NCBI GenBank assembly: GCA_000818945.1 | Contig: KN805412.1 | Coordinates: forward strand, 28,684 to 92,683 | Direction: 5' to 3' | Source: Schizochytrium sp. CCTCC M209059 | Lineage: Eukaryota; Sar; Bigyra; Thraustochytrida; Thraustochytriidae | DNA: 64,000 nt | The notes under the pieces: generated by a model | Told to the model about the DNA's origin: nothing | The model's database searches: none | What the model saw: the letters and a program-made list of their open reading frames with translations, nothing else | Shown here: in pieces, positions 13,801-28,800 of the stretch | Layout of the letters: each line of letters opens with the position of its first letter | Position numbering within the stretch: the first letter of the stretch is position 1 | Translations under genes and position numbers: made by a program

Positions 13801-16800
13801 CTCAATAAAGACGCTGCCGCTCTTCGCGAGCGAGCTCGCGCCGCCAGATATGAGAATGTCCCCTCCGGAAAACGCCTCGCCATTTCCTGCGCGGATTTCA
13901 ACACTGCCAGCAGATGCGCTGCTCGAGGCATTTCCGGCTAAGAAGCTCACATCACCGGCAGAACCTTGAGACGCGCCACCCGCGCGCAAATCGATATTTC
14001 CTCCCTTCAAGATCGACGAACCACCAGCAAGGAAAACAGAGCCACCCTGGCGGGCGCCATAGCCTCCAGTGAGGTTGACAAGGCCAGAAGAACCGAGCTC
14101 GGAAGACGCAGTAAAGAGTACAATGTCTCCCGTCTCGGCGCCAGCGCCCCTGGTTCCACCCGATGCAACCGTCACGCTCGCGCCTTTGGTCGTTGCACGA
14201 GAAATTCCGGCCTGAATGAGCACACCTCCGGCTTGCGTAGAAGCATTTCCGGAAAGAAGATGCACCGCGCCCGTTTTGATGGACTCGCCCGTCGACAGTA
14301 CCACATTCCCAGACTGTGAAGTGGCCTCACCAGTTCCGGCTTCAAAAGTACCACTCGAGAGACCCTCTCCAGTCGCAAGGCGAATGCTGCCACCATTACG
14401 ATTTCCATGTCCGCCTGTAACTTCGATGCTGCCGCCAGTACTAGCTGTGGAAGCCCCTCCCGTCAGTTGCACGGTGCCAGCAGCTGCAGAGGTTGAATCG
14501 CCCGTGGCCATGAGCAGATTGCCAGATCCAAACGAAGAAGCGCCGGTTGAGAGAGAGACGCTGCCCGAGGACCTAGCGTCACCGGATTTAAAATCGAGGG
14601 ACCCCGACTGTTCGGATCTGCTAGAACCGGACTCTACAAGAACTGCACCCGAATCTCCTTGCGAGGAGTCTGCAGTTCGCATTTTAAGAAACCCAGATTC
14701 ACCACGGGTCGCAGCACCGGATTCCACTTCAACGTTTCCGCCATTCTCGAGGGCCTCTCCGCCATGAAACACAAGAGAGCCGCCCAGCGACTGGCCAACT
14801 CCAGCCGTGAGGTTGATATGCCCTCCGATACCCTTAGTGGCCTCACCTCCAACAATGGAGACGGAGCCAGCTTGCGAACCCGACGTAGAGGCACCTCCTG
14901 AAATTTGTGTAAGCCCGCCAAGACCATCCTGGCTTGAGCCGGCCGAAAGGTCGATCCCACCTCCCGGGCTTGCCTCGCCTGTGGCTTTTCCAGCGCGCGC
15001 AATGATTGAGGCGCCATCACCAGTTGCAGTTGCGCCTACCGACAACTCGATGGAACCAGCTGTCTCACCCTCTTCATCAGTGGACCCAGTCGACAGGACG
15101 ATAGACCCCGACTGTTCGACAGCATCGCTCGTCGTGAGCTCGATCGAACCCGATGTTAATGAGTTGGCGCCCGTGGTCAAGCCGATCGAGCCCGAGCCAC
15201 CGGCATCATTGCTTCCGGTTTGGAAAAGTACATCTCCGCCCACGCCCCCCTTCTCAGTGGTATCGCCACTACGGAGGACAGCATGGCCTCCTCGAAACTT
15301 GCGTGATCCTGCGCCGGCCTGCATCATCAGATCTCCTCCGATACCCGACGTACCCGCGCTTCCGGCAGAAATGGAGACCGAGCCACCGCTTGCCTCTCGC
15401 CCTGTTGTGGAGCCAGCGCCAAGGGACAAGTCGCCCGCGCCTGTGCTTCCATCTCCGGCATGAATTGCAACAGCCCCACCATTTGCAGAAGAGGAAGTGC
15501 CACCAAGGATCTCGACAGAACCGGCTTGATCCTCTCTCGACGCACCAGCAGAAAGCGCAACGCTTCCACCAAATGACTCGTCGCTCGGTCCAGCCTGGAA
15601 GTCGAGGCTGCCGCCACCTTGGCCACCGTGACCTGCCGAAATGGCGATCGATCCCGAGACACCCTCGGTAGCGCGCCCACTGGCCAGCGTAAGGTCACCA
15701 GACTTTACTCCCTTTTCTTCGCCTCCGGCTGAGCTGATGGAGATTGCTCCAGTACGAGAGCCTGTTTCTGTGGCTCCACTAAGAACCTCAATGTCGCCAC
15801 CGAGACCCCGAGTCGACTGTCCACCGAGAACTTGAAGCGTCCCCGCATTACTGGCACCCGCGCCAACGCGGAGACGCAAATCGCCAGAGCGCTGGTCAGC
15901 AGCTCCACTCAGCACTTCTACGTCTCCGCTTTGAAGGTTGGCAGTGCCAGAAGTTACAGCAACCGACCCAGAGATCTCTTCAGGAGCTTCGGCCGAGGAG
16001 ATGATTACCTCACCCGAGGACCCAAGAACGCTGGACCCGCTTACCAGTGAGAGCATCCCGCCCGTAAATTTGTTCGCTGATCCCGCAGAGATCGATATCT
16101 GGCCGCCGCGCCCGTCCACGTTGCGAGCACCGCCTCCCTCAATGAGGATGTCTCCTCCGGACGCCTCGCCAGAGTCTGAAGCTGCGCGAAGCACGACAGA
16201 ACCGGCGCTGCCGAGACCTTCGTCGCCCGACGTACTGTCTCCCGGAGCAATCACGATATCACCGGCGACAGTCTCTGCGCCTGCGATGGTTCGGAGCTCG
16301 ATAGCTCCACCACGAGCTTCGTTTGACGCGCCAGCGGAAATCCGTACATCTCCGGCGACGACATCTGAGCTGCCGCTCTCAATAAAGACGCTCCCGGCCG
16401 AAGATTCGCCCGCATTTCCTGCCCGAAGTGTCACGTTTCCGGATTTGCCACCGCCCGAGTTGCCAGAGGCCACGACGATATTACCACTGTCGAGCTCAGC
16501 CGCGGCGCCAGAAGCAATGCGAACGTTACCAGTTGCGGACGACGCCGCAGAAGCAAAGGTGATGTTGCCGCTTGAACCCTGACCGCCGCCTTCGCCAGAG
16601 TAAATCAAGACAGAACCGCCGGAGATGCGATCGCTCGCCCCGGCACCGCCTCGCAGATCAAGCCAGCCGCCAGTTACGCCAGTCACCCGAGAAGTGCCTC
16701 CGCGCACGGTGACAGGGCCAGCATTGAAGGCCGTCGCCTGGCTGTCCATCGTGGCTTCGAGAAGCTCGACGTCTTCCACGAATAGAACATCACCGCCCTG

Positions 16801-19800
16801 AATAGTAATGTCGTTCGTAAGACCATTCGAAGAGCTTCCCGATCTCAGGCTCAGACCACCTCCATTAGCACCATTGCCTCCGACGAGGCTTGCCTGGCCA
16901 CCCGTGCCCAGAGCACTTGCGCCAGCCTCGATCATTACCTCGCCGCCTTGTGCGCTTTCAAGAGTCGTCGCCGAAGATGTTCCAGCCTGAATTGCAACGG
17001 AGCCACCACCTTCCGCGGTCGATTCCCCTGCACTAAAGCTGAGTTTACCCCCTGACGTGCCCGAACCGGCGTTGAGGGAAATGTCGCCCGCTGTGCCACC
17101 ATTCGGTGCAGATCCTGAGGAGAGTGCGATGCTTCCGCCTATAGAGGAAGACTCGCCGGCAGCAAGCACAATTGACCCTGCGGGCCCTTTGCTCGTAGCC
17201 CCTGTTCGAAGCGCGAGCTCGCCACTTTGTGATGACGCTTCGCCTGTCTGAACAAGCACTCCTCCAGACGTGGCTCCCTGAGCTACACCGCTGCTCAGCT
17301 CTACCCTTCCAGAGGACTGATCCGAATCGGCACTACGAAGCGCAAGGTTGCCCGATTGTCCCTCGGAAAAGCTGGCGCCCGTGGACACTTCAACGGCCCC
17401 TCCTTGACCTTGTGCTTCATAGCTCGAGCCTCCTACGAGACGCAATGCGGCGGCTCCGCTTTGTGAAGACCCCGGGTTAACCTCGATATCCCCCGCGCGA
17501 CCCTGCGAGCTTCCTGTTCCAAGCGACAGCATACCAGAAGTCGCGGCGGAGGAAACTGCGCCTGAAGCAACGTGAATAGAGCCGCTACCCTGCGCGCTTG
17601 ATGCAGCAGTCGCGAGTTCAAGGGCGCCTCCAGTAGCCAAAGCACTTGAGCCTGCCTCGATCACGATATCTCCACCTTGCATCGCTTCGGCTCGAGCCTC
17701 ACCCGCCCTGAGCGTCAGCTTTCCGCCAGAGCTAGAATCGGAGACCCCAGGGCCAATGTTGATGCTGCCCGCAGCACCACTGGTCGAAGAGCCCGTTGCA
17801 ATGTTAACATCTCCTGCTTTGCCCATGACCGCATTACCCGTGGTGATGTCAATATCACCACTTGCGCCCACTCCCGCGGTAGCGGCAGAATAGTAGTCTC
17901 CACCATCCGCCGTTGTCACGCGAACAGAAGCACTTTTGTCAGTCCCATCAACGCCAAGGGTAAATCGCTTGTGTTGAACCTGAAATGCGCCGAGAATATC
18001 CAGCGTGATCGCTTGCTTATTCACTTCGTGAAACTCCTCGAGCGCGAAGTTTTTGTCCGGGAAAGACAAGTTGGAGATGATATTGATGTACTCGGGGAAG
18101 ACTTCACGAAGCTGCTGAGCAATTACTCCACGCACGACCTTGCTTTCCGTCATGCCACGAATCGAGCGCCACTGCGCGTTATATTCGTATTGTTTCATCT
18201 CGACCTGCTGCAAACGGTGGTAGACGCTCGCTTGATCGACATCTTCAATATTCTGCTTGATTCGTCGATCAGACGGGTATACCACAGAGGTAGCTTGGAT
18301 GGGAACATGTGAGTAAATTTCGTCTTGTCGGATGCGGAAGGTGATGTTTCCGTCCACCATGTTCTCCGTGTTACCAATCGTAAACTCGGACTCCGAGTTC
18401 GAAAACTCGATACGCGTGTCATGTCCAGGCTCGAAGACAACGTCCTCGGACGGGCTGGAGCTCAAGCGAACCTCGCCGGCACTCGATACTTCGACCCGGG
18501 GCTCCTGCAGAGCATCTTGAATGAAGACACCGCTAGTTGGGCCGTCGCCTGGTGTCATTAGCACCGAGCCAGAAGATGGCCCAGACCCCGCGCGTAGTTC
18601 AATGTTTCCAGCAGTAGCACCGGTTGAGTTGCCTGTCTCAAGGACGATTGAGCCACTCGAGCTAGCTGCCCTTCCGGAGGCCAAATAAACATCCCCCGAA
18701 GAACCAGCTGCGCTGGCGCCACTGACAACAGAAATGCCACCTGTCTCTCCACTGCTTACAGCAGACGAGATTTCTACGCGACCAGTTTCTTCCGCTCCAG
18801 AGCCAGAAGCGAACACGAGAGCGCCTCCCACTCCCTCCTCAGAGAAGCCAGCCTGGGCAACAAGGTCGCCCCCCTCTGTGGACCCGAGACCGCCTCCAGC
18901 ACGAAGAAGAATAGTGCCACCAAGAGCAGAGGAGCTTGCGCCTGCGAGAATGGAAACATTACCCGCTGCGGCTCGACCATCACCGGCGATCAGCTCAAGG
19001 TTTCCAGCATCGAGCCCCGTCGACGCTCCGCTGGAGATGCGCACACTTCCTCCGAGGCCTGTGGTGGAAGACCCCGCAGCGAACCCAAGGTCCCCGGCCT
19101 GCATTGAGCTATCGCCAGATACAAGGCGAATCGATCCTGCGACGCCAAGGTTGCTTGCGCCCGTAGCGATACTAATGTCACCGCTCTGGGCGTTCAGACT
19201 TTCAGCGGTGGCGATCGAAACATTACCAGAATCCCCGCCCAGAGAACTTCCGCCGCTTTGAAGATGTACGCTTCCACCTTGGGCGTCCCCGAGCGATGAT
19301 CCTGCAGTGATATCCACATGTCCACCCTCGGCGAGACTCGAGTCGCCACCAGAGAGTGAGGCGCGGCCACCAGCCGCACTGTTGCTGCTGCCTGCGGCAA
19401 GACGAATCGCGCCTCCTTCTCCCGCGCTCCCGTCGCCAGCACTCACGCGAGCGGTACCTCCAACTGTACTACCCGCGCCGGCAACAGCAATCAAGTCCCC
19501 GCCGCGTCCAGATCGTTTCGCACCCGCTGAGAGACGGAGTGCACCCCCAACATTCGCGACGGTTCCGTTGTCGGTCCCGACCATCACCTCAATATCTCCA
19601 ACTGGACCCTCGCGAGCGTCTCCTGATTGGATTGAGACGCTACCCGAGGACCCATAAAAGGTTTTGCCCGAGGCAAGACTTACGTGGCCGGTGTCAGGGC
19701 GATCTTCCGTTCCTTCAGTAGATTGAATGGCAACTGAGGAGCTTCCGCCCACATTAGAAGCGCCAATCGTGAAATGAGCATGCTGTTCCTGCATTGCTGC

Positions 19801-22800
19801 GACCAGATCGATGATGAGACCAACCTTGTCGATAACGTGAAAGTCCTCGTACCAAATACCTTGCTCCGGAATACCCCAGGGTTTCACGCTCACGTGCTCA
19901 GGAAAGACCTCGCGAAGTTGTTGCGCGATGACGCCGCGGACAGAGCTTCCATCGTGACGTCTCACCTTGGCCCATTCCTCGGTGTACTTGTACTTTTTCA
20001 CCTCGATTGTCTGAAGTCTTTGCAAGATTTCATTCTTGTCTGCGTCCTGAATGTCGCGCTTGATGCGGCTGTCTGAAGAACTTTGTGTGCTCGGTGTGTG
20101 CAAGGGCACATGGGAGTCGACCTCATCGTCTTCAATTCGAAACAAAGTCTCGTTACCTGTGCTCGACCAAAATCGCGTTCCTATTGCAGAACGAGCTTGA
20201 AAATCGAGGGTTCCAGCTGCGTCGACAGTGATCGCCTCGCTGAGATAAGACTTGAGCGTGAGTGCACCGCTGTCGTCAACTGTGACGACCGCATCCCCCG
20301 CTGAGGTTTGCAATTCCACCGAGGCATCTGTGCCGCCAGACGCGACGACGACGTTTCCGCCAGTGCTGCCACCAGATGGAACAGCACCACCTCGAATGCG
20401 CACATCACCGCTCAGCGTTGGTCCTTCGCCTCCAGTGATGGACACACTGCCGCCTGATGCTGAAGCAGCGCCAGCTGAGAGGACGATGTTTCCGCCTGTT
20501 GCACCAGCACTGTCTCCCACTAGGAGATCGATCGAACCAGCTTGAGCGGTTTCTGCTGCTCCAGTGCTGATACTGACGCCACCTGAGTTCCCGGCAGATC
20601 CTGTCGAGAGTGAAAGCTCGCCCGAGTTGTGCATTGCGTTCGAGCCCGCAGCGCCAGTAGCGATGCTCACCGTGCCGCTTCCAAGGGAGCTTGAATCCGC
20701 GGATCCGAGCGCGATGCTTCCGGATCCACGAATGCCTTCGCCCGAAAGGATCGACACATCTCCACCAGTGCTCAACTCCGCAGTCGCGGCACCTGCCTGA
20801 ATCTCGACCTTCGCGCCACTTGTTGCAACACTACTGGAGCCAGCTGAAACGCGGACTGCACCTGCTGCTGCTCCATCGCCGGAAACCACGCTTGCAATTC
20901 CGGAAGACCCACTCGAGCTTGCTCCAGAACCAAATGTGACCATTCCCGAGTCGGCAGATGTTGCGTCAGCCGAGGAAATCGCCACGCTTCCGGTGGTTTC
21001 GCCGCTCGGCGCTTCACCGCTTTGCATTAGCAATGAGCCACCAACAGTTGTGCCGGCGCCGGCAGAGAGCTCGATATTTCCACCGGCACCTTCGTCAGCG
21101 CCGCCAACTGCAAGTACAATCTCACCTGCTGCGCCATCAGCAGCAGATGCACCGGTGCTCAGCCTGATTGCGCCAGAAGACGCACCGGTGGCCACACCAG
21201 TGACAAGACTGATATCACCAGTAGCACCGTCAGTGGAGTCAGCCGTTGACAACGACACTCCACCCGTCGGACCTGAGTCGAGTGAGGCCCCAGATACAAT
21301 TGACACTTCGCCGCCAGAAGAGGCTCGCATGGTCGTCTCGCCAGCGCGGAGAGAAATTCCAGCGCCCTGAGCACTGTCACTGCTTCCTGCCGAAAGGCTG
21401 ATCGCACCAGCTTGACCTGAAGACCCCACGTCACCCGTGCTCAGCTCAATGCTCCCGGTGTCGCCAATTGTCGAGGCTCCGGATTGCAAGAGCACCTTGC
21501 CACTCGAACCAGCCTGCACTTCACTGGTGAGGATCTCAACATCCCCACTCGAAGAAGTAAGAGATGCGCCGCTACGGAAGGTCAATTTGCCTCCTGTCAG
21601 AAACTCCGAGTTTCCACCAGCAATGAGAACGCGAGCCCCAGCGTGACTCTCACTCCCCGTAGCCCCGGGCACAATATTGATCGCGCCTGCTTCGTCAAGA
21701 GCAGAGGAGCCAGTGGTAATTGAGACCGATCCGGATTTGGCAGACGTAGAACTTGCGGCACCTGTGCTTAAAGAAATGCCCCCAGAGCCAAGCCCAGAGG
21801 CGTTGGTAGCAAGGAAAATGGATCCGCTCGAAGCAAAATCGCCACCCCCACCTGCATGCAGGTATACGTTACCACCAGAATTTCCAGCAGCGCTGGTATT
21901 ACCAGCAAAAATAACGACATCGCCACCATTGCCATCTTGGGATTCGCCTACCTCAAGTTCGATGTTACCAGCCATACCGTCTGAGACCGAAGTGCCTGTT
22001 GTAAGGCGTACGGCCCCACTCGTGCCGGCTGCACTACTTCCAGAACCAAGGATCACGGCCCCGGAGTTCCCGAGAACAGCCGCGCCAGAGCCTAGAGCCA
22101 GAATTCCTGAATCGCCTGCTGCGCCCCCCATTGCGGTCTCGATCTGAATTGGACCACTGCTCGCTTCAGAGGAGTAACCAGAACGAATGGTCACGCTCCC
22201 GCCGCGGGCACCGTCGCGATTTGAGGTGCTGTTTCCTGCATCAAGAGTAAAATTTCCTCCCGTTCCAACAGACGCCACCCCAATCGAGATGGCAATGTTG
22301 CCTGCAGCACCATAATCGGCATCGCCCGTAGTCAGAGACAGCATTCCGCTGTCGCCTACAGAAGATGTTCCTGTTGACAAGGAGATCTTCCCTGATACAC
22401 CAGCTTCCCCTGCAGAAGCCGTAGCAATGTTCACATCTCCGCTTGTCGACGCCGAACTTGCGCCACTCTGAAGATTGATTGCGCCACCTGTGGTTCCTTC
22501 TCCGGTACTCTGCGAGCCAGCGGAAAGGAAGACATCCCCCCCGGTGCCCCTGGTTCCGGAGCCCGCCCCAATGGTCACGCTCCCGCTAGTCCCATGTGTC
22601 GATGCTCCGGATCCGAGGAAAACAGCTCCAGAATCACCGTTTGTGGCTTCACCAGAGGCAATTTGAACGGACCCACTAAGAGAGCTGGACGGAGATCCGA
22701 GAGATACGGAACCACTAATTGCCTCCCCAGGACCAGAGAACAAGCGCAGGCGACCTCCAGAGGCGTCTTCTTCCGTCGCGTTTCCTGCCATGATGGAGAC

Positions 22801-25800
22801 ATCAGCTCCAGCGCTGCTGGCCTTGGACGCACCTGCGGCAATCTCGATACCTCCGGCTTTACCGTCGCTTGCGACGCCAGTACGGAGTTGGAGGGTGCCC
22901 GAAGAACCCACGGCAGCTCTACCTGTTGCTAAGCTCAGGGTTCCTGAGGTCTCTTCGGCGCTCCCAGTCGCAATTGCAAGGTTGCCACTGTTCGACGTCA
23001 AACTCGCGCCAGATTCGATTGTAAGGTTGCCGCCCAGGGCCTTCCGCGAAAGACCTGCTGAGATATTGAGATTTCCTCCTAGCGAATTTCTTGTGCTTGT
23101 TCCATACGAAGGCCCGGCGCCGATCACGAGATTGCCACCTCGGTCATCGCCAGCTCCTGCCGAAATGTTAACGAGTCCACCACTGGCTCCGTCAGAAGTC
23201 CCCGAGGCGATGAGAATGTCTCCACCACTTCCAGACGCACTGCGCCCAACTGTAACGCTGATTGCGCCGCCACGACCATTGGTCGCCGCACCGGAGAGAA
23301 TGTCGATCGAGCCACCAGTGCCTGACGAGGCACCACCGCTGGCAAGTGTGATGCTACCTCCCGATAACGAGGAAGTCGCCGCTCCAACCGAGAGCGAAAT
23401 GCTGCCCGACGAACCCTTCAAGCCAGCATCAGGTGTTGAGATCGAGATCGCTCCGCTAGAAGATAGGGAGGATTCGCCCGAGCGAAGTTCGATGTTGCCC
23501 CCTGCCCGAGACGCAGACGAGGTCAAGGCTACTTGAGATCCTGCAGATATCTCGACCCCTGATCCAGACCCGGAAGCAGAGGAGCCGACCGCGATAGAGA
23601 CGGAGCCTGCCTTTCTCGACGAGGAGTCACCCGTCGAGAGTTCGATTCCACCCGTTGCGCCAGAGCCAGAGCCACTTGCAAGCGTGACGGCTCCCGTCCC
23701 GCCAGGATGCGCGCCAGTCTCCCCTGCTGAAGCAATTGAGATGTCCCCTGAACTCCCGGTTGCTGTGGAAGATGCCCCAGACAGAATATCCACGCGTCCA
23801 CCCACACTCGTCGCACTGATACCAGCATGCAAGTTAATGTCTCCACCGGCTTCAGCGCTCGCGCCGACGCTGAGGTTAATACTACCGGCAGATTCACTCA
23901 AAGCACTTCCCGTGGAAATTTCAACAGAACCCGAAGGAGCCTCCTGGCTATCTCCAGTAGCGAGAGAGATGGCTCCTGTAGTGGCCTCCCCACTCGCGGT
24001 TTGCACCGAAAAGCTTCCAGAAGACCGTCCCCCGCTCGCGCCAGTTGAAAGGGAAATTGCGCCACCGGGTCGAGCGCCTGCCGCAGATCCGGCATCAAGG
24101 CGAATATCCCCACCGCCCAGGGAGCTATGGCTCCGCGAGGAGTCATCGCCACCAGCTCGAACGAAGATGTTGCCTCCGCCTCCCGATGCTACATTTGCCG
24201 AGTGATGACCGGCGCTCAATGTCAGATTTCCGGCACGGAAGCTTCCAGTCGTGTTGCCCGCAGCAACATCAACATTTCCACCTTGTTCAGCGGTACCAGC
24301 AACCAAAGAGATGGACCCACTGGCGCCATCTTCAGAGCCACCCGTGTGCAGCGAAAGCCCACCAGAGCCGCCCGGCCCTCCCGCCGTCAAAAGGGAAATG
24401 TCGCCAGATGTCGCAAGTGCACCGGCACTGCTGGTGGCAATTTGAATGCTGCCACTCCTTCGAACGTCGCTCGAACCAGCAATAAGCGAAATTGATCCAC
24501 CAGTATTGCTCGAAGAGCTTCCAGCGAGAATCGAGATGGATCCGCCAATTCCAGATTCCGAGGCGCCGTTTTCGAGAATAATATCACCCGATGAAGTGGC
24601 CGCCGAGCCTGTACGGATGCCGACTGAGCCCGTTGAGCTTGAAACGGAATCGCCCGTCTCAATCTCAACACTTCCGCTCATGGACCCACCCGATTCGGAC
24701 GCCGCGGCCGAGGCAATACGCACCAAGCCGCTTGTTGCGCTCTTTGTTTCTCCGGACAAGATCTCAACGCTGCCACCATCTGCACCAGGCGCGATAGTTT
24801 TCCCCGCCACGAGAGAAATTAGTCCACCGTCACCGGCAGAAGACTCGCCGACCGCGACGGTGATGTCGCCAGCCACGCCACGAGACTCAGACGAGCCAGT
24901 ACTCAGAATTATGCTACCCGAGTCGCCCTCTTCCGCACTCCCGGTATCAAGCACAATTCCGCCACTGTTACCTTGAGAGCCCGCCTGCGCCGTGGAGAGG
25001 ATGATCCGCCCACTGTCTGCTCTGGCGCTGCCACCAGAAGACAGGATGACACTGCCACCAGTTTCGGAGTTTCCGGCGCTGTAGCCTGCCGTCAGCGAAA
25101 TATTGCTACCAGCAGTATCAACGCTCGAGCCCACGAGGAGATCTATGGAACCAGCAGCGCCATCGCTTGGCACGTCGCCTGTGGCAACGTAGATACCTCC
25201 GGAACTCCCCTCATCAGATCCGCCAAGACCAGTCTCGAGGCTAATACGCCCGCTCGATCCACTCGTTCCAGCGTCTTGCGAAGCGATGCTCACGTTTCCG
25301 CTCGACGAAGTTCCGCTCGAGCCACCGAGCACGGAAACGCCTGGGGCAGTGCCATGAGAGACATCACCTGCGGCGATCCGCACCACTCCGTCGTCCGCGG
25401 TATCGACGGTGTCGCTGTCGCCAGGTTGAATAAAGATGCCTCCAGCACTGGCGGACGCCGAGTTTCCTGTTCGTACGCGGATAGCACCCGATCCTTGAGC
25501 GTCTCCCGAACCAGTAGAGAGGTTAATCGCCCCACTTTGCCCGGCTGAGCCACCAGAAGCGGTAGCAATAGCCACCCCGCCGCTAGAAGACGAGACACTC
25601 GACCCAGATGTAATAGCAATATCACCGCCGACGTGGTTCACGGCTCGCGTGTGGCCTGCCGTGATGCTTACGCTACCACCGTCACCAGACTCGCCTGATC
25701 CGACGGTAATGTCGATATTTCCCGCACGTCCTGCCTCAGCATCTCCCGTGACAATGCGGATGGCGCCAGACGCGTCTTCCATCGCAAAGCCGGTGGACAA

Positions 25801-28800
25801 ATAGATGGGTCCACTTGTTCCGCCTGATCCGCTTCCAGAGGTTTTAATGCGAATCGCTCCACTTGAGGAGGTAGTGCTTCCGCCGGACTGAATGATGATT
25901 TCGCCACCGGTACTACTCGTGGCGTTACCAGCATATATTTGAACACTGCCACCTTGGTTTGAAGATCCGAGAGTGCGACCCACAGAAAAGGTCAGGCTTC
26001 CGGCTGTCTCGTGCGACGTGCCTGACGCAAGAATGAGGGAGCCGGATCGACCGTCCTGGTAAGTCGCATGGCTCGACGCAATGGTGACATTACCACTCTG
26101 CGATCTGCCAGAGCCGGAAGTAATGTTCACGCTGCCGCCAGCACCGGTTTGCGACGTGCCAGCAAACATAGTAAGGTTGCCACCACTTTCACTCGAGGAC
26201 TGACCAGCTTGCAATAAGATAGAACCACCGTCTTCGCTCGCTTGGCCTACTGACAAGGTGATTGACCCCGATTCGCCCATCGAGGCACCTGCGGTCTCCA
26301 GGATGATTTCACCAGAAGATCCCGAAGTCACTCCGCCGGCACCCGTCGAAAGGCGCAGAGTACCACTGTTACCATTGACACCTCCGCTGGGGGATTCGAT
26401 GACGAGATTGCCGCTGTGCGTTTGCGTACTCGACCCGGAGGAGATAGTCACATCGCCGCCAGCCGTATTGGTCATGCCTCCAGCGCTAATCTCAACAGCA
26501 CCAGCCGTGCCTGAGTCTCCAGATCCGACCTTGAGAATGATGTCTCCACCTTTGCCATCCGTTGCAGCGCCAGTCTGAAGCGAGATTGTCCCAGAGCTTC
26601 CCTCGGCAGTTGTACCTGTGTTGATGCGTACAAGTCCCGAGGCCCCACTCTGTGCGGCATCGCTGGTCTCCAAGGAGATGCTACCGCTCGAGCTCTCGGA
26701 GCTTGCGCCACTGCGAAGGGCAACCGATCCAGCCTCAAAACCACCAGAAGTGACATCGCCGGCACGCAAGTCGAGCGACCCACCTTGGGCATCGGTGCTG
26801 GATCCCACAGAGAGCGAAATGCGCCCAGCGCTGCCATCGCCTGCGTCGCCGGTCGAAAGCAAAACTTCCCCGGTATCGCCCTTTGCTGCGGAACCTGTGA
26901 CGAGCGCGATGTGTCCCGATGTAGCACCGGCCAATGTTCCAGCATTCGCGGTCTGCAGCAGGATGCTGCCGCTGCTGACGCGCTCGCTCTTTCCGCTCGT
27001 CAGGATCACGCTTCCGCCGGTCTCTGACATTGCTGCCTGACCCGTGGCACCAGCAGTGATTTCCACATCGGCCGCCTCGCCTTGAGTTGCCTTTCCAGCT
27101 GTGAGACTGATCTTCCCGGCGCCGTCGGCACCCGAGCCGGACACGATCGAGACACTACCCGAAGAGTACGTTGTGGCGTTGCCTGATGCGATGTAAACGG
27201 CCCCGCTTGTGGCCATGGCGTTGGCCGTGCGGAAAGTGAGAGAGCCACTCTTGTGCAAGAGCGAGTCAGACGCGCCAGAGCTAATGAGGACAGATCCTCC
27301 CGTCCCATCGTCGCTATCACCCGCACGGGTCGTCAGGTTCCCGCCTCCCGCGCGAAGTCCATTGCTCTTCCCCACGAGTATCGAGATACTTCCACTTGCC
27401 CCCTTGGGCGAATCGGCTGTTTGGAGAAGAATCGCACCGCTTGATCCCCCAGTTTTGCCGGAGGTCCCGGTCTGGAGGGAAATAAGGCCACTGTTCGCTG
27501 TCGACGCGTCGACATCTGCAGTGGAAATGCTGACGGATCCGGTGCTGTGGTAGCCACTACGCCCAGAGGTGATTTCGACGTCACCACCCGATGCCCCAGT
27601 TGAATACCCAGCATCCAAGGTAATTGAACCACCCTTGCCGGAATCACCATCACCGACACTGAGCTTGATAGAACCGCCATATCCAGACGATGCCGTTCCT
27701 GTCTGAAGGAGAATCTCGCCGGAGGGGCCTTCCTCGGTCCCGCCGGTTGCAATAGTCACCGCGCCACTACGCTTTCCGGTGCTCGCCTCAGCACTCGCAG
27801 TGCGAATGAGGATTTCGCCGGTGTTAGCAGTAGAGGATTTTCCAGAAAAGATCTCCACCGCACCTCCGGTCCCACGGCGAGCTGATCCAGCTTCGATTGT
27901 GACGGCTCCACCCACGGAGGAAGTCGCAGAGGATACAGTTGTTCCGCCCGAAACGTACACATGTCCGCCACGGGTTGCAGCGTCGGTGGTGGCATTTCCT
28001 GCATCAAGGTAGAGATCACCGCCGGCGGAAAGCTCAGAGTTGCCTGCAGAGACGCTCACATTTGCACCTTGCGCGGTCCGTGTGCTCCCAGCTGCGATTT
28101 GAATGGATCCTGCGGCATCAGCTGAACCGGAACCATCGACATCGCCAGTACTCAGCGAAATCCGTCCCGATTTGTCCGAGGCCGCAGAACCTGTAGAGAT
28201 ACGAATGCTGCCAGTTTCATCCTCGAAGCTACTTGGTGTCAACAGTACGATTGAGCCGCTTGCACCGTGTGAACTCCCTCCAGCAGAAATGATCACATTT
28301 CCGCCGTCGCCAGACGACTGGTTTCCAGCCCGTAGTGTGAGCAGGCCACCTTTGCCTGCAGAGCCAGAGCCGGCGAAAATGTCAAGTGCGCCACCAGCGG
28401 CGTCACCAGAGTCTCCCGTGCTAATCGTCAGCGTTCCAGAATCTGCGTCGACGCTGCTTCCCGTCGCAAGAAGCATTGATCCGCTTCTTCCTTCTGTTCC
28501 CTCGGCGGAGGCAGTCTTCATCTCGATGACGCCGCTCTCGCCCTCATCGCTGCTACCACTCGTAATGTAGATCGCGCCACCTTGATCACCTGTTCCCATC
28601 GCAGCACCAGCTGTAAGACTAATGTTTCCAGCAGGTTCCCGTCCGCCTGTCGTATCGCCAACGCTGAGGAAGATTGACCCAGCGGCACCTGCGGCGCCGC
28701 GTCCAGTACTGAGGAGCACGGATCCGCTTCCGCCACTGGCTGCATCCCCAGTGTTCAGACGCAAAGCACCAGAGTCACCTAGAATTCCAGCATTTGGGGT

